64,000 nt of DNA, taken from contig NZ_KI912401.1 of the NCBI RefSeq assembly GCF_000518225.1, positions 251,478-315,477 of the forward strand. The letters run 5' to 3'. Position 1 is the first letter of the stretch; each line of letters starts with the position of its first letter. This DNA comes from Helicobacter pametensis ATCC 51478. Its GTDB lineage: Bacteria; Campylobacterota; Campylobacteria; Campylobacterales; Helicobacteraceae. The notes below the pieces were generated by a model. It did no database searches. It was not told the DNA's origin and saw only the letters and a program-made list of their open reading frames with translations. Positions 1 through 7,325 of this stretch are shown in pieces. The translations under genes and the position numbers were made by a program.

Positions 1-2
1 AT

Positions 3-1355
3 TTCGAACTTTCACGATTTAAAAATGAAGCAAGGTTTATCAAAACCAAATTCCAAGCACAAGCCACTGATGGTGAAACTGTCGAAAATAATTTTGACGA
101 GGCACTATTTGAAACAGTTCTTTTTAGTCAAATTGATTTTAAAGGAAGGACAAGTTTTGAAAAAACCACATTTAAAAAATCAACTTTTAGAAAAATTACC
201 TTCTTTCAAGAAGAAATTACTTTTTGGGAGAGTGAATTTGAGAGAGTGAATTTGATTGATTGTATTTTTCCACATCAAACAAATTTTGATAGGTGTGTAT
301 TAAAAAACACTCTTTTTAAAAATCAAAAAGAAATAAAACCTATGTTTCAAGATGTCAAATTTCAAGATTGCGTATTCAAAGAAACAAACACTTTTGGAGA
401 AAAAGTATTTTCAATAGAGTTAAAGCCGATTTTGACTACCAATACATTTGAAGGACAATTTAATATCGATCATCAATATTTGCATTATGAACCTGAAGAG
501 ATTCCAAGAGAAAATATTTCTATTTGGCGAGATTTATTCAGAAGACTAAAAAGCAATCGCCTAGCTCACCATAATATAATTGATGCTTCAGAGCTTCATA
601 CCCAAGAGCTTTATGCAAGAGAAATAGAGCTTGAAGAAAAAGAAAAGCAAAACAAAACTTCTCTAAAAGAAAAAGTTGAGAAATGGCAATTATACTTCTA
701 TCGCCTCACCTCCGACCACCACACCGACCTAGCCAAGATTTTCAATAATGTCATTTTGCTCATCGCACTTTTTGGAATCTTTGCTTGTGCTACAACATTA
801 TTTACGCAGACAATAGAAATTGTTAAGCCAAAAATAAATAATATTCCGATATTTGCATTGCTCCAAACAAAATCTTATATTTTTTCAGAACTACCTAAAA
901 AGATACCGATTGAAATCGGACTTGTTTCTTTGGCAATAGTGAATTTCTGTGGGATTTACTCATATTTAGAATTAAGAAAAGTGGTGCAAGAAAAATTGTT
1001 TTCTTTTAAGATAATAGACATACTACTTGTTGTTTGTATTGCCTGCTGTTTGTACTATAGGCTTAGTGAAGCATTTTTTATTTTCTTTTTATGCTTTGCT
1101 TTTGTTGCATCTTATATTTTGTGCTTACAAATTCAAAAGTTTTTTATTACGATATTTTCTTATTTAGTTTGTGTAGGTGTTTTGATTCTCAAGCCCACTC
1201 TCCTGCTCCCATTTGTTGGTAGGTTTTTAGAATCTTCCCCAACCACTTCTTTCCCTGCGATGCAGAGCCTTAGCGTGGTGTATTGTATCTTGATGTTTTT
1301 GATGCTCTTCTCCCTCCAAAAAACTGCCCGCAAAAACTCCATCATCCCAAGCTAA
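3..1355 (+). CDS. Pentapeptide-repeat membrane protein, 5' truncated
   Basis: The frame is open from base 3, so the gene begins before the window; a shorter in-frame ATG at 246 is not the true start. The first 90 or so residues have phenylalanine at nearly every fifth position (FETVL-FSQID pattern, then FEKTT, FKKST, FRKIT), the signature of a pentapeptide-repeat beta-helix. A charged linker follows, then about six hydrophobic segments (for example VILLIALFGIFACATT and IIDILLVVCIACCLYY). The C-terminus is QKTARKNSIIPS. The architecture is a cytosolic beta-helix anchored by a C-terminal membrane domain. The specific function is not recognised. The low-GC 5' part and the accessory neighbours suggest variable genome content. 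Part of its 3' end recurs at 1843-1896. Confidence 0.75.
   Translation, partial: FELSRFKNEARFIKTKFQAQATDGETVENNFDEALFETVLFSQIDFKGRTSFEKTTFKKSTFRKITFFQEEITFWESEFERVNLIDCIFPHQTNFDRCVLKNTLFKNQKEIKPMFQDVKFQDCVFKETNTFGEKVFSIELKPILTTNTFEGQFNIDHQYLHYEPEEIPRENISIWRDLFRRLKSNRLAHHNIIDASELHTQELYAREIELEEKEKQNKTSLKEKVEKWQLYFYRLTSDHHTDLAKIFNNVILLIALFGIFACATTLFTQTIEIVKPKINNIPIFALLQTKSYIFSELPKKIPIEIGLVSLAIVNFCGIYSYLELRKVVQEKLFSFKIIDILLVVCIACCLYYRLSEAFFIFFLCFAFVASYILCLQIQKFFITIFSYLVCVGVLILKPTLLLPFVGRFLESSPTTSFPAMQSLSVVYCILMFLMLFSLQKTARKNSIIPS
1329..1352 (+). repeat. Copy A of a 24-bp direct repeat (3' end of membrane protein gene)
   Basis: These 24 bases, from CGCAAAAACTCC to CATCCCAAGC, encode the RKNSIIPS end of the preceding protein. 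They recur identically at 1873-1896, with weaker similarity extending upstream of both copies. Confidence 0.9.
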
Positions 1356-1403
1356 GAATCAAAAGTCAAAAGAGTGTTAAAATTACAAAAACAAGGAGCA
1401 GAG

Positions 1404-1751
1404 ATGAAACCCACAACCCCGATGCTGCTTTTGAGTGCAAATGCTTCGATTTCAGATAGGAGCAAACATCTCAGTGTTGATGAGCTAAAAAACCTTTTTA
1501 TGAGTGTGGGGAGTAGGGAACTAAGCGAGGCGGAGAAGTATGTCATCGATGTGATTCAGAGTGAAGCCCACCCTCAAGAAGTGAAAAACTTCCAAGCACG
1601 CTACCACATCCCACAAGAAAGGGTGGATACCCTGATGAGTTACAGCCCCTATACCCACGAGATACAAAAGCGACTAGAGGAAGTGAGAGAGGGCAAGGTG
1701 GAGATGATTCACAAAACCCTTGAAGAGCTAGAATCGCTAGAAAATGCCTAA
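1404..1751 (+). CDS. Hypothetical soluble protein, 115 aa
   Basis: The start at 1404 (MKPTTPML) is preceded by AAGGAG at 1393-1398 with ideal spacing. The open frame extends back to 1374, but that ATG has no ribosome binding site. The product has no signal peptide or membrane segment. It is mostly charged and predicted helical, with a central SVDELKNLF segment and a C-terminal coiled-coil-like stretch (KRLEEVREGKVEMIHKTLEE). I do not recognise the family. It lies alone between the membrane gene and a strong terminator at 1805-1837. Confidence 0.7.
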   Translation: MKPTTPMLLLSANASISDRSKHLSVDELKNLFMSVGSRELSEAEKYVIDVIQSEAHPQEVKNFQARYHIPQERVDTLMSYSPYTHEIQKRLEEVREGKVEMIHKTLEELESLENA

Positions 1752-1769
1752 CTACCTCCAAAAATAGAC

Positions 1770-1775
1770 TATAAT
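1770..1775 (+). promoter_or_regulatory. Candidate -10 box TATAAT
   Basis: A perfect TATAAT lies 19 bases after the stop of the 115-aa gene. It would start a transcript near 1782 that runs straight into the terminator at 1805-1837. The upstream bases are A-rich, and no clear -35 is expected in this group. Confidence 0.4.
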
Positions 1776-1781
1776 ACGCCA

Positions 1782-1837
1782 AGACCAAAAACTTCGGTTT
1801 AGCGGGGAGAGAGGCTAAGGCTTCTCTCCCTTTTTTT
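1782..1837 (+). ncRNA. Candidate short RNA of about 56 nt
   Basis: This segment is bounded by a TATAAT box (1770-1775) and a Rho-independent terminator (1805-1837). It contains no start codon with a ribosome binding site. It could fold as a small UUCG-loop hairpin (AAAC-TTCG-GTTT, about 1789-1800) followed by the terminator stem. It may simply be the untranslated tail of the upstream gene. The small-RNA call rests only on the promoter-like box. Confidence 0.25.
1805..1837 (+). terminator. Rho-independent terminator
   Basis: A perfect 8-bp stem (GGGAGAGA at 1805-1812, TCTCTCCC at 1823-1830) with a 10-base loop is followed directly by seven T residues at 1831-1837. It ends transcription from the 115-aa gene or from the candidate short RNA. 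Confidence 0.85.
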
Positions 1838-1842
1838 ATACA

Positions 1843-1920
1843 CGATATTTTCTTCTCTCTGCAAAAACCGCTCGCAAAAACTCCATCATCCCAAGCCAGA
1901 GGGGAATAAAATTTGCATAG
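1843..1920 (+). pseudogene. Relic of the 3' end of a second membrane-protein gene copy
   Basis: In frame this stretch reads TRYFLLSAKTARKNSIIPSQ. Its second half matches the C-terminus of the protein ending at 1355 (SLQKTARKNSIIPS). The DNA from 1873 to 1896 is identical to 1329-1352, and ACGATATTTTCTT also occurs inside the intact gene near 1147. No start codon or upstream coding remains. It looks like the leftover of a paralogous copy after deletion, or a recombination scar from cassette exchange. Confidence 0.6.
1873..1896 (+). repeat. Copy B of the 24-bp direct repeat
   Basis: Identical to 1329-1352. The two copies flank the 115-aa gene and its terminator, so homologous recombination between them would remove that cassette. 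Confidence 0.9.
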
Positions 1921-1943
1921 ATAACCCTGAAGAAGGAGAGCTG

Positions 1944-2981
1944 ATGAGCAAAAAGCAGATTCAGAAAATTGGTGATTTGATTCGCAAAGATGGGGCATCC
2001 GCTCAAGACTTGGAGGAGTTCCATCGTTGGCGTGGGCTTCATGCAGAGATTATGCCCCTTATGGCAAGCTCTTTGCGATCCAAGCTTAAAAGACTTAAGC
2101 TCAAGCCTCTTGTCTTTTCGCGCCGTTTGAAGCGCTACCCCTCTATCAGATCCAAGCTTATTAGATTCCCCGATATGCAGCTTCATCGTATGCAGGATAT
2201 TGCGGGGATGAGGATTGTGTTTGCTCAAATAGATACACTTGATCAATTTATCACTGAGATGAAGAAGACTTATCGCTCTTCCAAAGCCAATTTTGAGTTT
2301 GTGCGATGTTCTGACTATATCGCTCATCCTAAGCCTGATGGCTATCGCTCAATCCATCAGATCTACAAATACGCAAGAGGCAAGCACACTCAGTGCCATG
2401 GCCTAACTCTAGAGCTTCAGATACGCACCAAACTCCAGCACTTATGGGCAACGGCTGTTGAAGTGCTAGGGATGGGACTCAACTCCAAGCTAAAGAGCGG
2501 AGAGGGCGAGGAGTATTACAAGGAGTTTTTTAGAGTGTGTGGTGATTTATTTGCCCTCAAAGAATTGAAGCATATTGAAGAGAGTCAGAAAAATCAGAAA
2601 AAAGATTTGATCGCCAAGCTCCAAACCCTTGATGCTTCGCACTCTATTCTCAAATACCTCTCAGCCCTTTCAGTCTCAACAAGACTAGAGAAGAGAAAAG
2701 AAGATTATTACTTTGTCATTTGGCTCAATCTTCAAACAAGATATCTTCAAATCAATGGATTCCCTAAAGAGCGATACATCGAAGCTCAAATCCTCTATGA
2801 TGCTTTGGAATCCAAGACAAGTGAAGAAAATTGCGATGTGGTACTTATCTCTCTTGATGATTTCAAGCAGATCCAGAAAGCCTATCCCAACTACTATCTT
2901 GACTGCAAGACATTCATCCAAACACTAGAGAAGGAGTTTGAGAGTAGAGAAGTATCCTATGCTGATGCAAGTAGCATTTAG
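1944..2981 (+). CDS. Stand-alone RelA/SpoT-domain (alarmone synthetase-like) protein
   Basis: The 345-aa product carries a RelA/SpoT nucleotidyltransferase domain at about residues 45-180. Visible motifs are RRLKRYPSIRSKL, DIAGMRI (Asp85), GYRSIH with the stacking Tyr134, and ELQIRT (Glu157, Arg161) followed by HLWA. These match the pyrophosphokinase core that moves pyrophosphate from ATP to a nucleotide or, in some small members, to tRNA. There is no HD hydrolase, TGS or ACT domain, so it is not the housekeeping SpoT. The C-terminal 150 residues include AYPNYYLD and are not assigned. The start has AAGGAG just upstream. It could be an accessory alarmone synthetase or a toxic (toxSAS/CapRel-like) enzyme; no obvious antitoxin gene is adjacent. 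Confidence 0.8.
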   Translation: MSKKQIQKIGDLIRKDGASAQDLEEFHRWRGLHAEIMPLMASSLRSKLKRLKLKPLVFSRRLKRYPSIRSKLIRFPDMQLHRMQDIAGMRIVFAQIDTLDQFITEMKKTYRSSKANFEFVRCSDYIAHPKPDGYRSIHQIYKYARGKHTQCHGLTLELQIRTKLQHLWATAVEVLGMGLNSKLKSGEGEEYYKEFFRVCGDLFALKELKHIEESQKNQKKDLIAKLQTLDASHSILKYLSALSVSTRLEKRKEDYYFVIWLNLQTRYLQINGFPKERYIEAQILYDALESKTSEENCDVVLISLDDFKQIQKAYPNYYLDCKTFIQTLEKEFESREVSYADASSI

Positions 2982-3023
2982 TGGAATACACCACAAATAG
3001 GGCATTTAGAAAGTGTTGGATGA

Positions 3024-3206
3024 TTTGAGCATGGGGAGATAAAGCTCTACAAAGCCTCCAGTCAAGCCTTTGCCAATGAAGGAAAAGAAGCCTATCACCC
3101 AAAGAAGTATTTTGGCTTCTTGAGATTTGAGATCCTGCGAGGATTGAGAAAAATCACCCAATACTTACAAGATCGACAAAAGAGAAGAGGGGGGGGGGGT
3201 TATTGA
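3024..3206 (+). pseudogene. Degenerate ORF downstream of the RelA-like gene, ending in a poly-G tract
   Basis: This stretch is open in the same frame as the RelA-like gene but separated from it by TAG (2979-2981) and TGA (3021-3023). It reads FEHGEIKLYK..., then KKYFGFLRFEILRGL and ITQYLQDRQKRR, which looks like genuine protein sequence. It has no ATG or ribosome binding site. It runs into the 11-G tract and stops at 3206. I take it as a gene remnant, or as a tail whose reading depends on the G tract. No family is recognised. Confidence 0.35.
3189..3199. repeat. Homopolymeric G tract, 11 bases
   Basis: Eleven consecutive G residues on the + strand. Runs of this length slip during replication and drive phase variation in Helicobacter and Campylobacter. 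The tract sits within the degenerate + strand ORF and directly after the stop codon of the - strand lipoprotein gene (stop at 3200-3202). Confidence 0.9.
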
Positions 3207-3769
3207 AGAGATTCTTGTGAGGGATCTTGTGTATTTTGTTTGGCTTGCATTGCAGCGATGAAGCTTTTGAGTGCAGCCAGAATTGAGCTCTTGAGAGCTT
3301 TTTCTTCATCTTCTTGAGAAATCTGCTCATTTTCACCGATCCCCAAGACCTTATTTTCCTCAATGGCAATTTTAGATTCTCCATAATCTCGTCTAATGAT
3401 CTCTTGATTACTCAGATTGAGTATGACTTTGGCATGCAAGATATTGTTTGTTTTGGTTTTGAAAGTTGTTTTCTCTGCTTGGTTTTGGACATTGACTTCA
3501 TATGTCGCATTGAGAGTAAAAGCATCATCTTTTGGAGAATTGACAAGGCGGATACACCCTGTATTTTTGATGACTGTCTCAAGATCTTTTTTGAATTCTA
3601 TTTCTGAAGTGGTGCTATGCCCTTCTTTTTTATACACACTTTGGAGATGAATATTTGCGATAGGGGACTGACACAATGCATCTTGAGTGAAAACCAACTC
3701 TCTTTGAGCACATCCTCCTAGGAGTAGGGCACCAAGCAATCCAAGAGAAATCATCTGTGTTTTGTTCAT
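3200..3769 (-). CDS. Putative lipoprotein, 189 aa
   Basis: A short basic N-terminus, a hydrophobic core and the lipobox LLGGC (Cys at residue 20) show export and lipidation. The mature part is polar and mixed alpha/beta, with a possible disulfide pair (Cys33, Cys72), and ends in a low-complexity QDPSQESLQ tail. The start has AAGGATG upstream at good spacing. The pattern of a short lipoprotein with a lysine-rich conserved domain suggests an envelope role, but I do not recognise the family. The stop codon abuts the poly-G tract. Confidence 0.75.
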   Translation of the reverse strand: MNKTQMISLGLLGALLLGGCAQRELVFTQDALCQSPIANIHLQSVYKKEGHSTTSEIEFKKDLETVIKNTGCIRLVNSPKDDAFTLNATYEVNVQNQAEKTTFKTKTNNILHAKVILNLSNQEIIRRDYGESKIAIEENKVLGIGENEQISQEDEEKALKSSILAALKSFIAAMQAKQNTQDPSQESLQ

Positions 3770-3817
3770 TTTTCATCCTTTTATCTGGGCTGTGAAGTTT
3801 AAGAATATTTAGAATTA

Positions 3818-3823
3818 TATAAT
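3818..3823 (+). promoter_or_regulatory. -10 box of the moaE-mogA-moaC operon
   Basis: TATAAT within an AT-rich stretch (GAATTATATAATGC), 37 bases before the moaE start codon. It overlaps an in-frame ATG at 3822, which argues that this upstream ATG is not the translation start. Confidence 0.6.
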
Positions 3824-3860
3824 GCTAGTTTTGCTTTGCAATATCTTAAAAGGAGAGGGG

Positions 3861-4301
3861 ATGTTAGATCTTTATCCAAAAGCTTTGCCAACACAAGAAA
3901 TCTATGCTCAATGGGAGCATATCGCAAGAGAGCATAATTTTGGAGCTTGCTGTGTGTTTTGTGGGATTGTAAGAGATGAAAATGGGATTGATGGATTGAG
4001 CTTTGATGTGCATGAAGCCTTGCTTAGGCAATGGTTTTCCAAATGGGAGAAGCTTGCAGAGGAGAGCGGGGTGATCGTGTGTATGGCTCACTCTATCGGA
4101 GATGTTTATAATGGTCAGAGTTCATATATGAGCGCGATTCTCTCATCAAACCGCAAGATTGCCTTGGAGCTTTATGATGAATTTGTGGAGGACTTCAAAC
4201 ACAATGCGCCCATTTGGAAGTATGATTTACTCAATGGTCAAAGAATCTATGCCAAAGATCGAAGTTATCAGCTAAAAGGTAGTGGGCTATTAGCCAAATA
4301 A
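3861..4301 (+). CDS. moaE: Molybdopterin synthase catalytic subunit MoaE
   Basis: The 146-aa product converts precursor Z (cPMP) to molybdopterin together with MoaD, whose C-terminal thiocarboxylate supplies sulfur. Family landmarks are GACCVFCGIVRDENG near the N-terminus, the central AHSIGDVYNG region, and APIWKYD near the C-terminus containing the conserved lysine. The start at 3861 follows AAAAGGAGAGGGG; the frame is open from 3822, but that ATG lies in the promoter. It is first in a moaE-mogA-moaC operon; its partner moaD lies 3 kb away on the other strand. Confidence 0.93.
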   Translation: MLDLYPKALPTQEIYAQWEHIAREHNFGACCVFCGIVRDENGIDGLSFDVHEALLRQWFSKWEKLAEESGVIVCMAHSIGDVYNGQSSYMSAILSSNRKIALELYDEFVEDFKHNAPIWKYDLLNGQRIYAKDRSYQLKGSGLLAK

Positions 4302-4319
4302 AAACCAAAAAGGACAGAT

Positions 4320-4847
4320 ATGACAAAAATTGGAATTATCGTTGCAAGTGATCGTGCAAGTAGTGGAGTTTATGAGGACTTATCAGGAAAGGCGATTATT
4401 GAAGTTTTGGGTGAGTTTATCTCCTCAGAATGGGAATATGTCTATGAGGTGATTCCAGACACACAAGAAGAGATTGAAAAAAGCCTCATTGCGATGTGTG
4501 ATACTTATGGTTGTGATTTGGTCGTCACCACAGGAGGGACTGGTCCTGCTCCAAGAGATGTGACACCTGAAGCCACAGAGGCAGTTTGTCACAAGATGAT
4601 GCCAGGGTTTGGTGAGCTTATGAGAAATACAAGCCTCAAATATGTGCCAACTGCCATCCTCTCGCGTCAAACCGCAGGAATCAGAGGCAGAAGCCTGATC
4701 GTCAATCTTCCTGGGAAACCCAAAAGCATCCGCGAATGTTTGGAAGCTGTTTTCCCAGCGATCCCTTACTGTATCGACCTTATTGGGGGAAGCTATATTG
4801 AGGGAAATCCAGAGAAAATCAATGTATTCCGCCCCAAATCTTCATAA
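4320..4847 (+). CDS. mogA: Molybdopterin adenylyltransferase MogA
   Basis: The 175-aa product activates molybdopterin with ATP to adenylyl-molybdopterin before molybdate insertion by MoeA. The diagnostic motif [17 protein letters not shown] is present at about residues 62-78, and the C-terminus keeps the NLPGKPKS loop. AAGGA precedes the ATG. It sits 18 bases after moaE and 26 bases before moaC, within one operon. Length and motifs are complete. Confidence 0.94.
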   Translation: MTKIGIIVASDRASSGVYEDLSGKAIIEVLGEFISSEWEYVYEVIPDTQEEIEKSLIAMCDTYGCDLVVTTGGTGPAPRDVTPEATEAVCHKMMPGFGELMRNTSLKYVPTAILSRQTAGIRGRSLIVNLPGKPKSIRECLEAVFPAIPYCIDLIGGSYIEGNPEKINVFRPKSS

Positions 4848-4873
4848 AAAGAATCAAACCAAAAGGAATGAAA

Positions 4874-5362
4874 ATGCAAGAGATCAAACTCACACATCTA
4901 AATGAAAAGAATCATCCAACGATGGTAGATGTCGGCGAAAAGGCAATCACCCAAAGAATAGCGATTGCCAAAGGCAAAATCAGTATGAGTCAAGAGGCTT
5001 ATGAAGCACTCAAACACTCAACAGGCAAAAAGGGTCCCGTGATGCAGACAGGAATCATTGCCGCGATCATGGGAGCCAAAAAAACAAGTGAATTGATCCC
5101 GATGTGCCATCCCATTGCCATCAATTCTGTCAATATCGATGCAGAATATGATGATGCCAATCAGACCATCACCTTGATCGCCACATTGAAATGTGATGGA
5201 AAAACAGGGATTGAGATGGAGGCTCTCACAAGCGTATCTATCGGGCTTTTGACGATTTATGATATGCTCAAAGCCATCGATAAGGGGATGAAGATCTTTG
5301 ATATCGCCCTTGATTATAAAAGCGGGGGCAAAAGTGGAGAATACAAGGCTCTAGATTCTTAA
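4874..5362 (+). CDS. moaC: Cyclic pyranopterin monophosphate synthase MoaC
   Basis: MoaC acts after MoaA to form cyclic pyranopterin monophosphate. Motifs seen are MVDVGEK near the N-terminus, the central [27 protein letters not shown], and the C-terminal [10 protein letters not shown] with catalytic lysine residues. The ATG at 4874 lies six bases after AAAAGGA; the ATG at 4868 directly touches that site and is too close. Its 3' end overlaps the convergent xerH gene by four bases. moaA and mobA are not in this window. Confidence 0.94.
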   Translation: MQEIKLTHLNEKNHPTMVDVGEKAITQRIAIAKGKISMSQEAYEALKHSTGKKGPVMQTGIIAAIMGAKKTSELIPMCHPIAINSVNIDAEYDDANQTITLIATLKCDGKTGIEMEALTSVSIGLLTIYDMLKAIDKGMKIFDIALDYKSGGKSGEYKALDS

Positions 5363-6438
5363 GTCCGCCCCATTTTATCCATAATGCTTGCTGCCTCCAT
5401 GAGGCGGTTTTTGTCAAAATGCGTATAGATTCGGCTTGTGTTGAGATCTGCATGACCCAATGCCTCTTGCACGAGGACAAGATCTTGGCTTTTTTGATAG
5501 AGCAAGGTTGCAAAACTATGGCGCAGCATATGCGCCCCCATTTTTTCTTTGAAGATTCCGCCATAGCTTAGAATCTGATCGACGATTTTGTAAAGATAGG
5601 CTTGTGTGAGAGGTTTGCCCTGCTGATTACAAAACAAAAATTCACTTTTGATCCCTAGCTCTTTGCGTTTTTGCATCCAGAGATCTAGGAGGGATTGGAT
5701 ATGAGGGCGTTTGATCATCACGACGCGCATCTTGTCTCCCTTGCCTCGAATCTGAAGCAGATATACGCCATTTTCTGGAAAAATATCTTTCAATCTCAGA
5801 TTGAGAATCTCACTTGTCCTCACCCCTGTATAGATCACCATCTTGATTGCAAGACGATTTCTAGCACTTACTTTATCTGACTGCTTAAAATCATCGATAC
5901 ATTGCAGAAATCTCTCAATCTCAACTTCATTCATATAAGCTGGAAGTTTTTGCCCGCTTTTGCCCCGAAGTCCAGAGATATTTTTGAGTTCGATCCCAAA
6001 AACATAAGATGTGCCATCAAGCTCTTCATTTTGTTTATCAATGTAGCCAAAAAACCCAATCAAGGCGATACGATAGTTTTTCTTACTTGCTATGCTAAGC
6101 CCACTTCCTTGGATACTCAAAAAATCAATCAAAATCTCTTCATCAATCTGCCTAAGATCTGTATATCCCATCGCATTGAGATAAGGATGGAGGCGGAGTA
6201 GGGGAGCAGCATAGGTCATGATTCCAATCAGTCCGATCTTGCGCGCTTCTTTGCAAAGCTGTTCAAGCGCATCGATTGAGATTGATGCATTTTGAAACTT
6301 GGCAAGAAGGATGGAGAATCTATCTTTGTCTTGGATATTTTTATTGGATAGAGTGGTGAGCTTAAAGCGCAAAAAACGCGTCATCCAAAACAAAAGGCTC
6401 TCTTGAAAATCCCCCTTATGATTGAGTGGGTAACGCAT
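5359..6438 (-). CDS. xerH: Tyrosine recombinase XerH
   Basis: This is the single Xer recombinase of Helicobacter and Campylobacter, which resolves chromosome dimers at difH with FtsK. The catalytic set is visible: Arg207 in [10 protein letters not shown], Lys in the RGKGDK hairpin, His303 and Arg306 in HMLRHSF, His329 in GHADLNTSR and nucleophile Tyr338. The frame is open to 6657, but the start at 6438 (MRYPLNHK) matches the XerH N-terminus and follows AAGGA at seven bases. The 359-aa length fits the family. A matching difH site lies 670 bases upstream. Confidence 0.93.
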   Translation of the reverse strand: MRYPLNHKGDFQESLLFWMTRFLRFKLTTLSNKNIQDKDRFSILLAKFQNASISIDALEQLCKEARKIGLIGIMTYAAPLLRLHPYLNAMGYTDLRQIDEEILIDFLSIQGSGLSIASKKNYRIALIGFFGYIDKQNEELDGTSYVFGIELKNISGLRGKSGQKLPAYMNEVEIERFLQCIDDFKQSDKVSARNRLAIKMVIYTGVRTSEILNLRLKDIFPENGVYLLQIRGKGDKMRVVMIKRPHIQSLLDLWMQKRKELGIKSEFLFCNQQGKPLTQAYLYKIVDQILSYGGIFKEKMGAHMLRHSFATLLYQKSQDLVLVQEALGHADLNTSRIYTHFDKNRLMEAASIMDKMGRT

Positions 6439-6490
6439 CAAAAAATCCTTATAATCTTGTTTTCTGAAATTATATGCAAGGATATAAGGG

Positions 6491-7048
6491 ATGCTATGGC
6501 ACTTTTTGAGAAATCCACGAAAGATTGGTGCAGTTTGTTCTAGTTCAAGAAGTTTGGCATCTGCGATGATTGAGGGGATGGGGATAGAAGAGGCTCGCAA
6601 TATTGCTGAGATCGGTCCTGGACTTGGTGTTTTTACACATGAAATTTTGCGCATCAAGCAACCTCATGGTCAATTTTTTGCTCTTGAGGTCAATCCTGTT
6701 TTTGTCAAAGAATTGCAAAAAACATACCCTCAAGCCAAGATCTTTCATCGTGGTGCTGAAGAAATACTAGATGTGCTCTCTCAAGAAGGGATCAGTGAGG
6801 GCTTAGATGCTGTAGTCTCTGGACTTCCTTGGAGCGTGTTTTCAAGTAAAGAGCAAGATTTTCTACTAGAAAAGATCTATGCTTCACTGAGAGAAGGGGG
6901 GACATTTTCGACCTTTGCCTATGTGTTGCCCACACCTCAAGCCAAAAGATTTCGCAAAAAACTTTTTACTATCTTTGATTCTGTGCGTATTTCTAGAATC
7001 GTGTGGAGAAATTTCCCTCCAGCTTGCGTGTATTATTGTCAAAAGTAA
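6491..7048 (+). CDS. SAM-dependent methyltransferase, phospholipid N-methyltransferase-like
   Basis: The 185-aa product has the N-terminal FLRNPRKIGAVCSSSRSLA block typical of PmtA-like and rRNA-adenine-dimethylase-like enzymes. Motif I follows (IAEIGPGLGVFT, residues 38-49), then an acidic residue at the end of strand 2 (ALEVN) and the motif IV-like SGLPWSVF. The fold is a class I Rossmann methyltransferase. The substrate is probably a phospholipid head group, but an rRNA or small-molecule target cannot be excluded. It is divergent from xerH and lies between xerH and the difH site. Confidence 0.75.
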   Translation: MLWHFLRNPRKIGAVCSSSRSLASAMIEGMGIEEARNIAEIGPGLGVFTHEILRIKQPHGQFFALEVNPVFVKELQKTYPQAKIFHRGAEEILDVLSQEGISEGLDAVVSGLPWSVFSSKEQDFLLEKIYASLREGGTFSTFAYVLPTPQAKRFRKKLFTIFDSVRISRIVWRNFPPACVYYCQK

Positions 7049-7108
7049 AAATTTAAAAAAGAATTAAAAAGAATTAGGGGGATCAGTTTCTCGATCAGAG
7101 TATCAGTC

Positions 7109-7145
7109 CTTTCTACTTGGTTTGAAAATTATAGTTTTCATAACT
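7109..7145 (-). other. difH-like chromosome dimer resolution site
   Basis: The - strand reads AGTTATGAAAACTATAAT, then TTTTCAAACCAAGTAGAAAG. This closely matches, from memory, the difH site of Campylobacter and Helicobacter that XerH cuts. It is an imperfect palindrome: the + strand arms TTTGAAAA and TTTTCATAA flank a six-base centre. The site lies in the intergenic region beside xerH, and the gene orientation bias on the two sides changes here. The intergenic region 7049-7325 contains only this site and the hairpin at 7196-7219. Confidence 0.85.
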
Positions 7146-7195
7146 AAATACACATAGATCCCGCACCGATAGATGTTTTGATGTTTTTTAGTTTA

Positions 7196-7219
7196 GTTTG
7201 GATTTTGTGTAATCCAAAC
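7196..7219. repeat. Perfect 9-bp inverted repeat near difH
   Basis: GTTTGGATT (7196-7204) and AATCCAAAC (7211-7219) are separated by six bases. No T-run follows on either strand, so it is not a standard terminator. It is 50 bases from the difH site and may be a protein binding site or an RNA hairpin. Confidence 0.6.
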
Positions 7220-7325
7220 CAGACCCAGACAAAGAAAAAAGAAAAAAAGAATTCGATTGATTTGTTTTGTGCTTGCAGTGATGCAGTTTAGCGATTGCGA
7301 GTGATTGAATACCCCCTCTTTTTAT

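Noticed and set aside
25-249. A 74-codon ORF on the + strand
   Set aside because: It is a shadow frame over the pentapeptide-repeat coding region, which is open in another frame from base 3 and shows the regular phenylalanine spacing.
1543-2327. Two - strand ORFs (1543-1998, 1836-2327)
   Set aside because: They lie opposite the 115-aa gene, the relic and the RelA-like gene, have no ribosome binding sites and show no recognisable protein features.
3822-3860. Upstream ATG for moaE
   Set aside because: It lies in the TATAAT box and has no ribosome binding site; the ATG at 3861 has a strong one.
5359-6438. XerH as the integrase of a mobile element
   Set aside because: The sequence matches the chromosomal XerH and lies beside a difH-like site; no flanking repeats or cargo of an integrative element are present.
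6439-6657. N-terminal extension of xerH in the open frame
   Set aside because: It overlaps the divergent methyltransferase gene, and the XerH family N-terminus begins at the ATG at 6438 with a good ribosome binding site.
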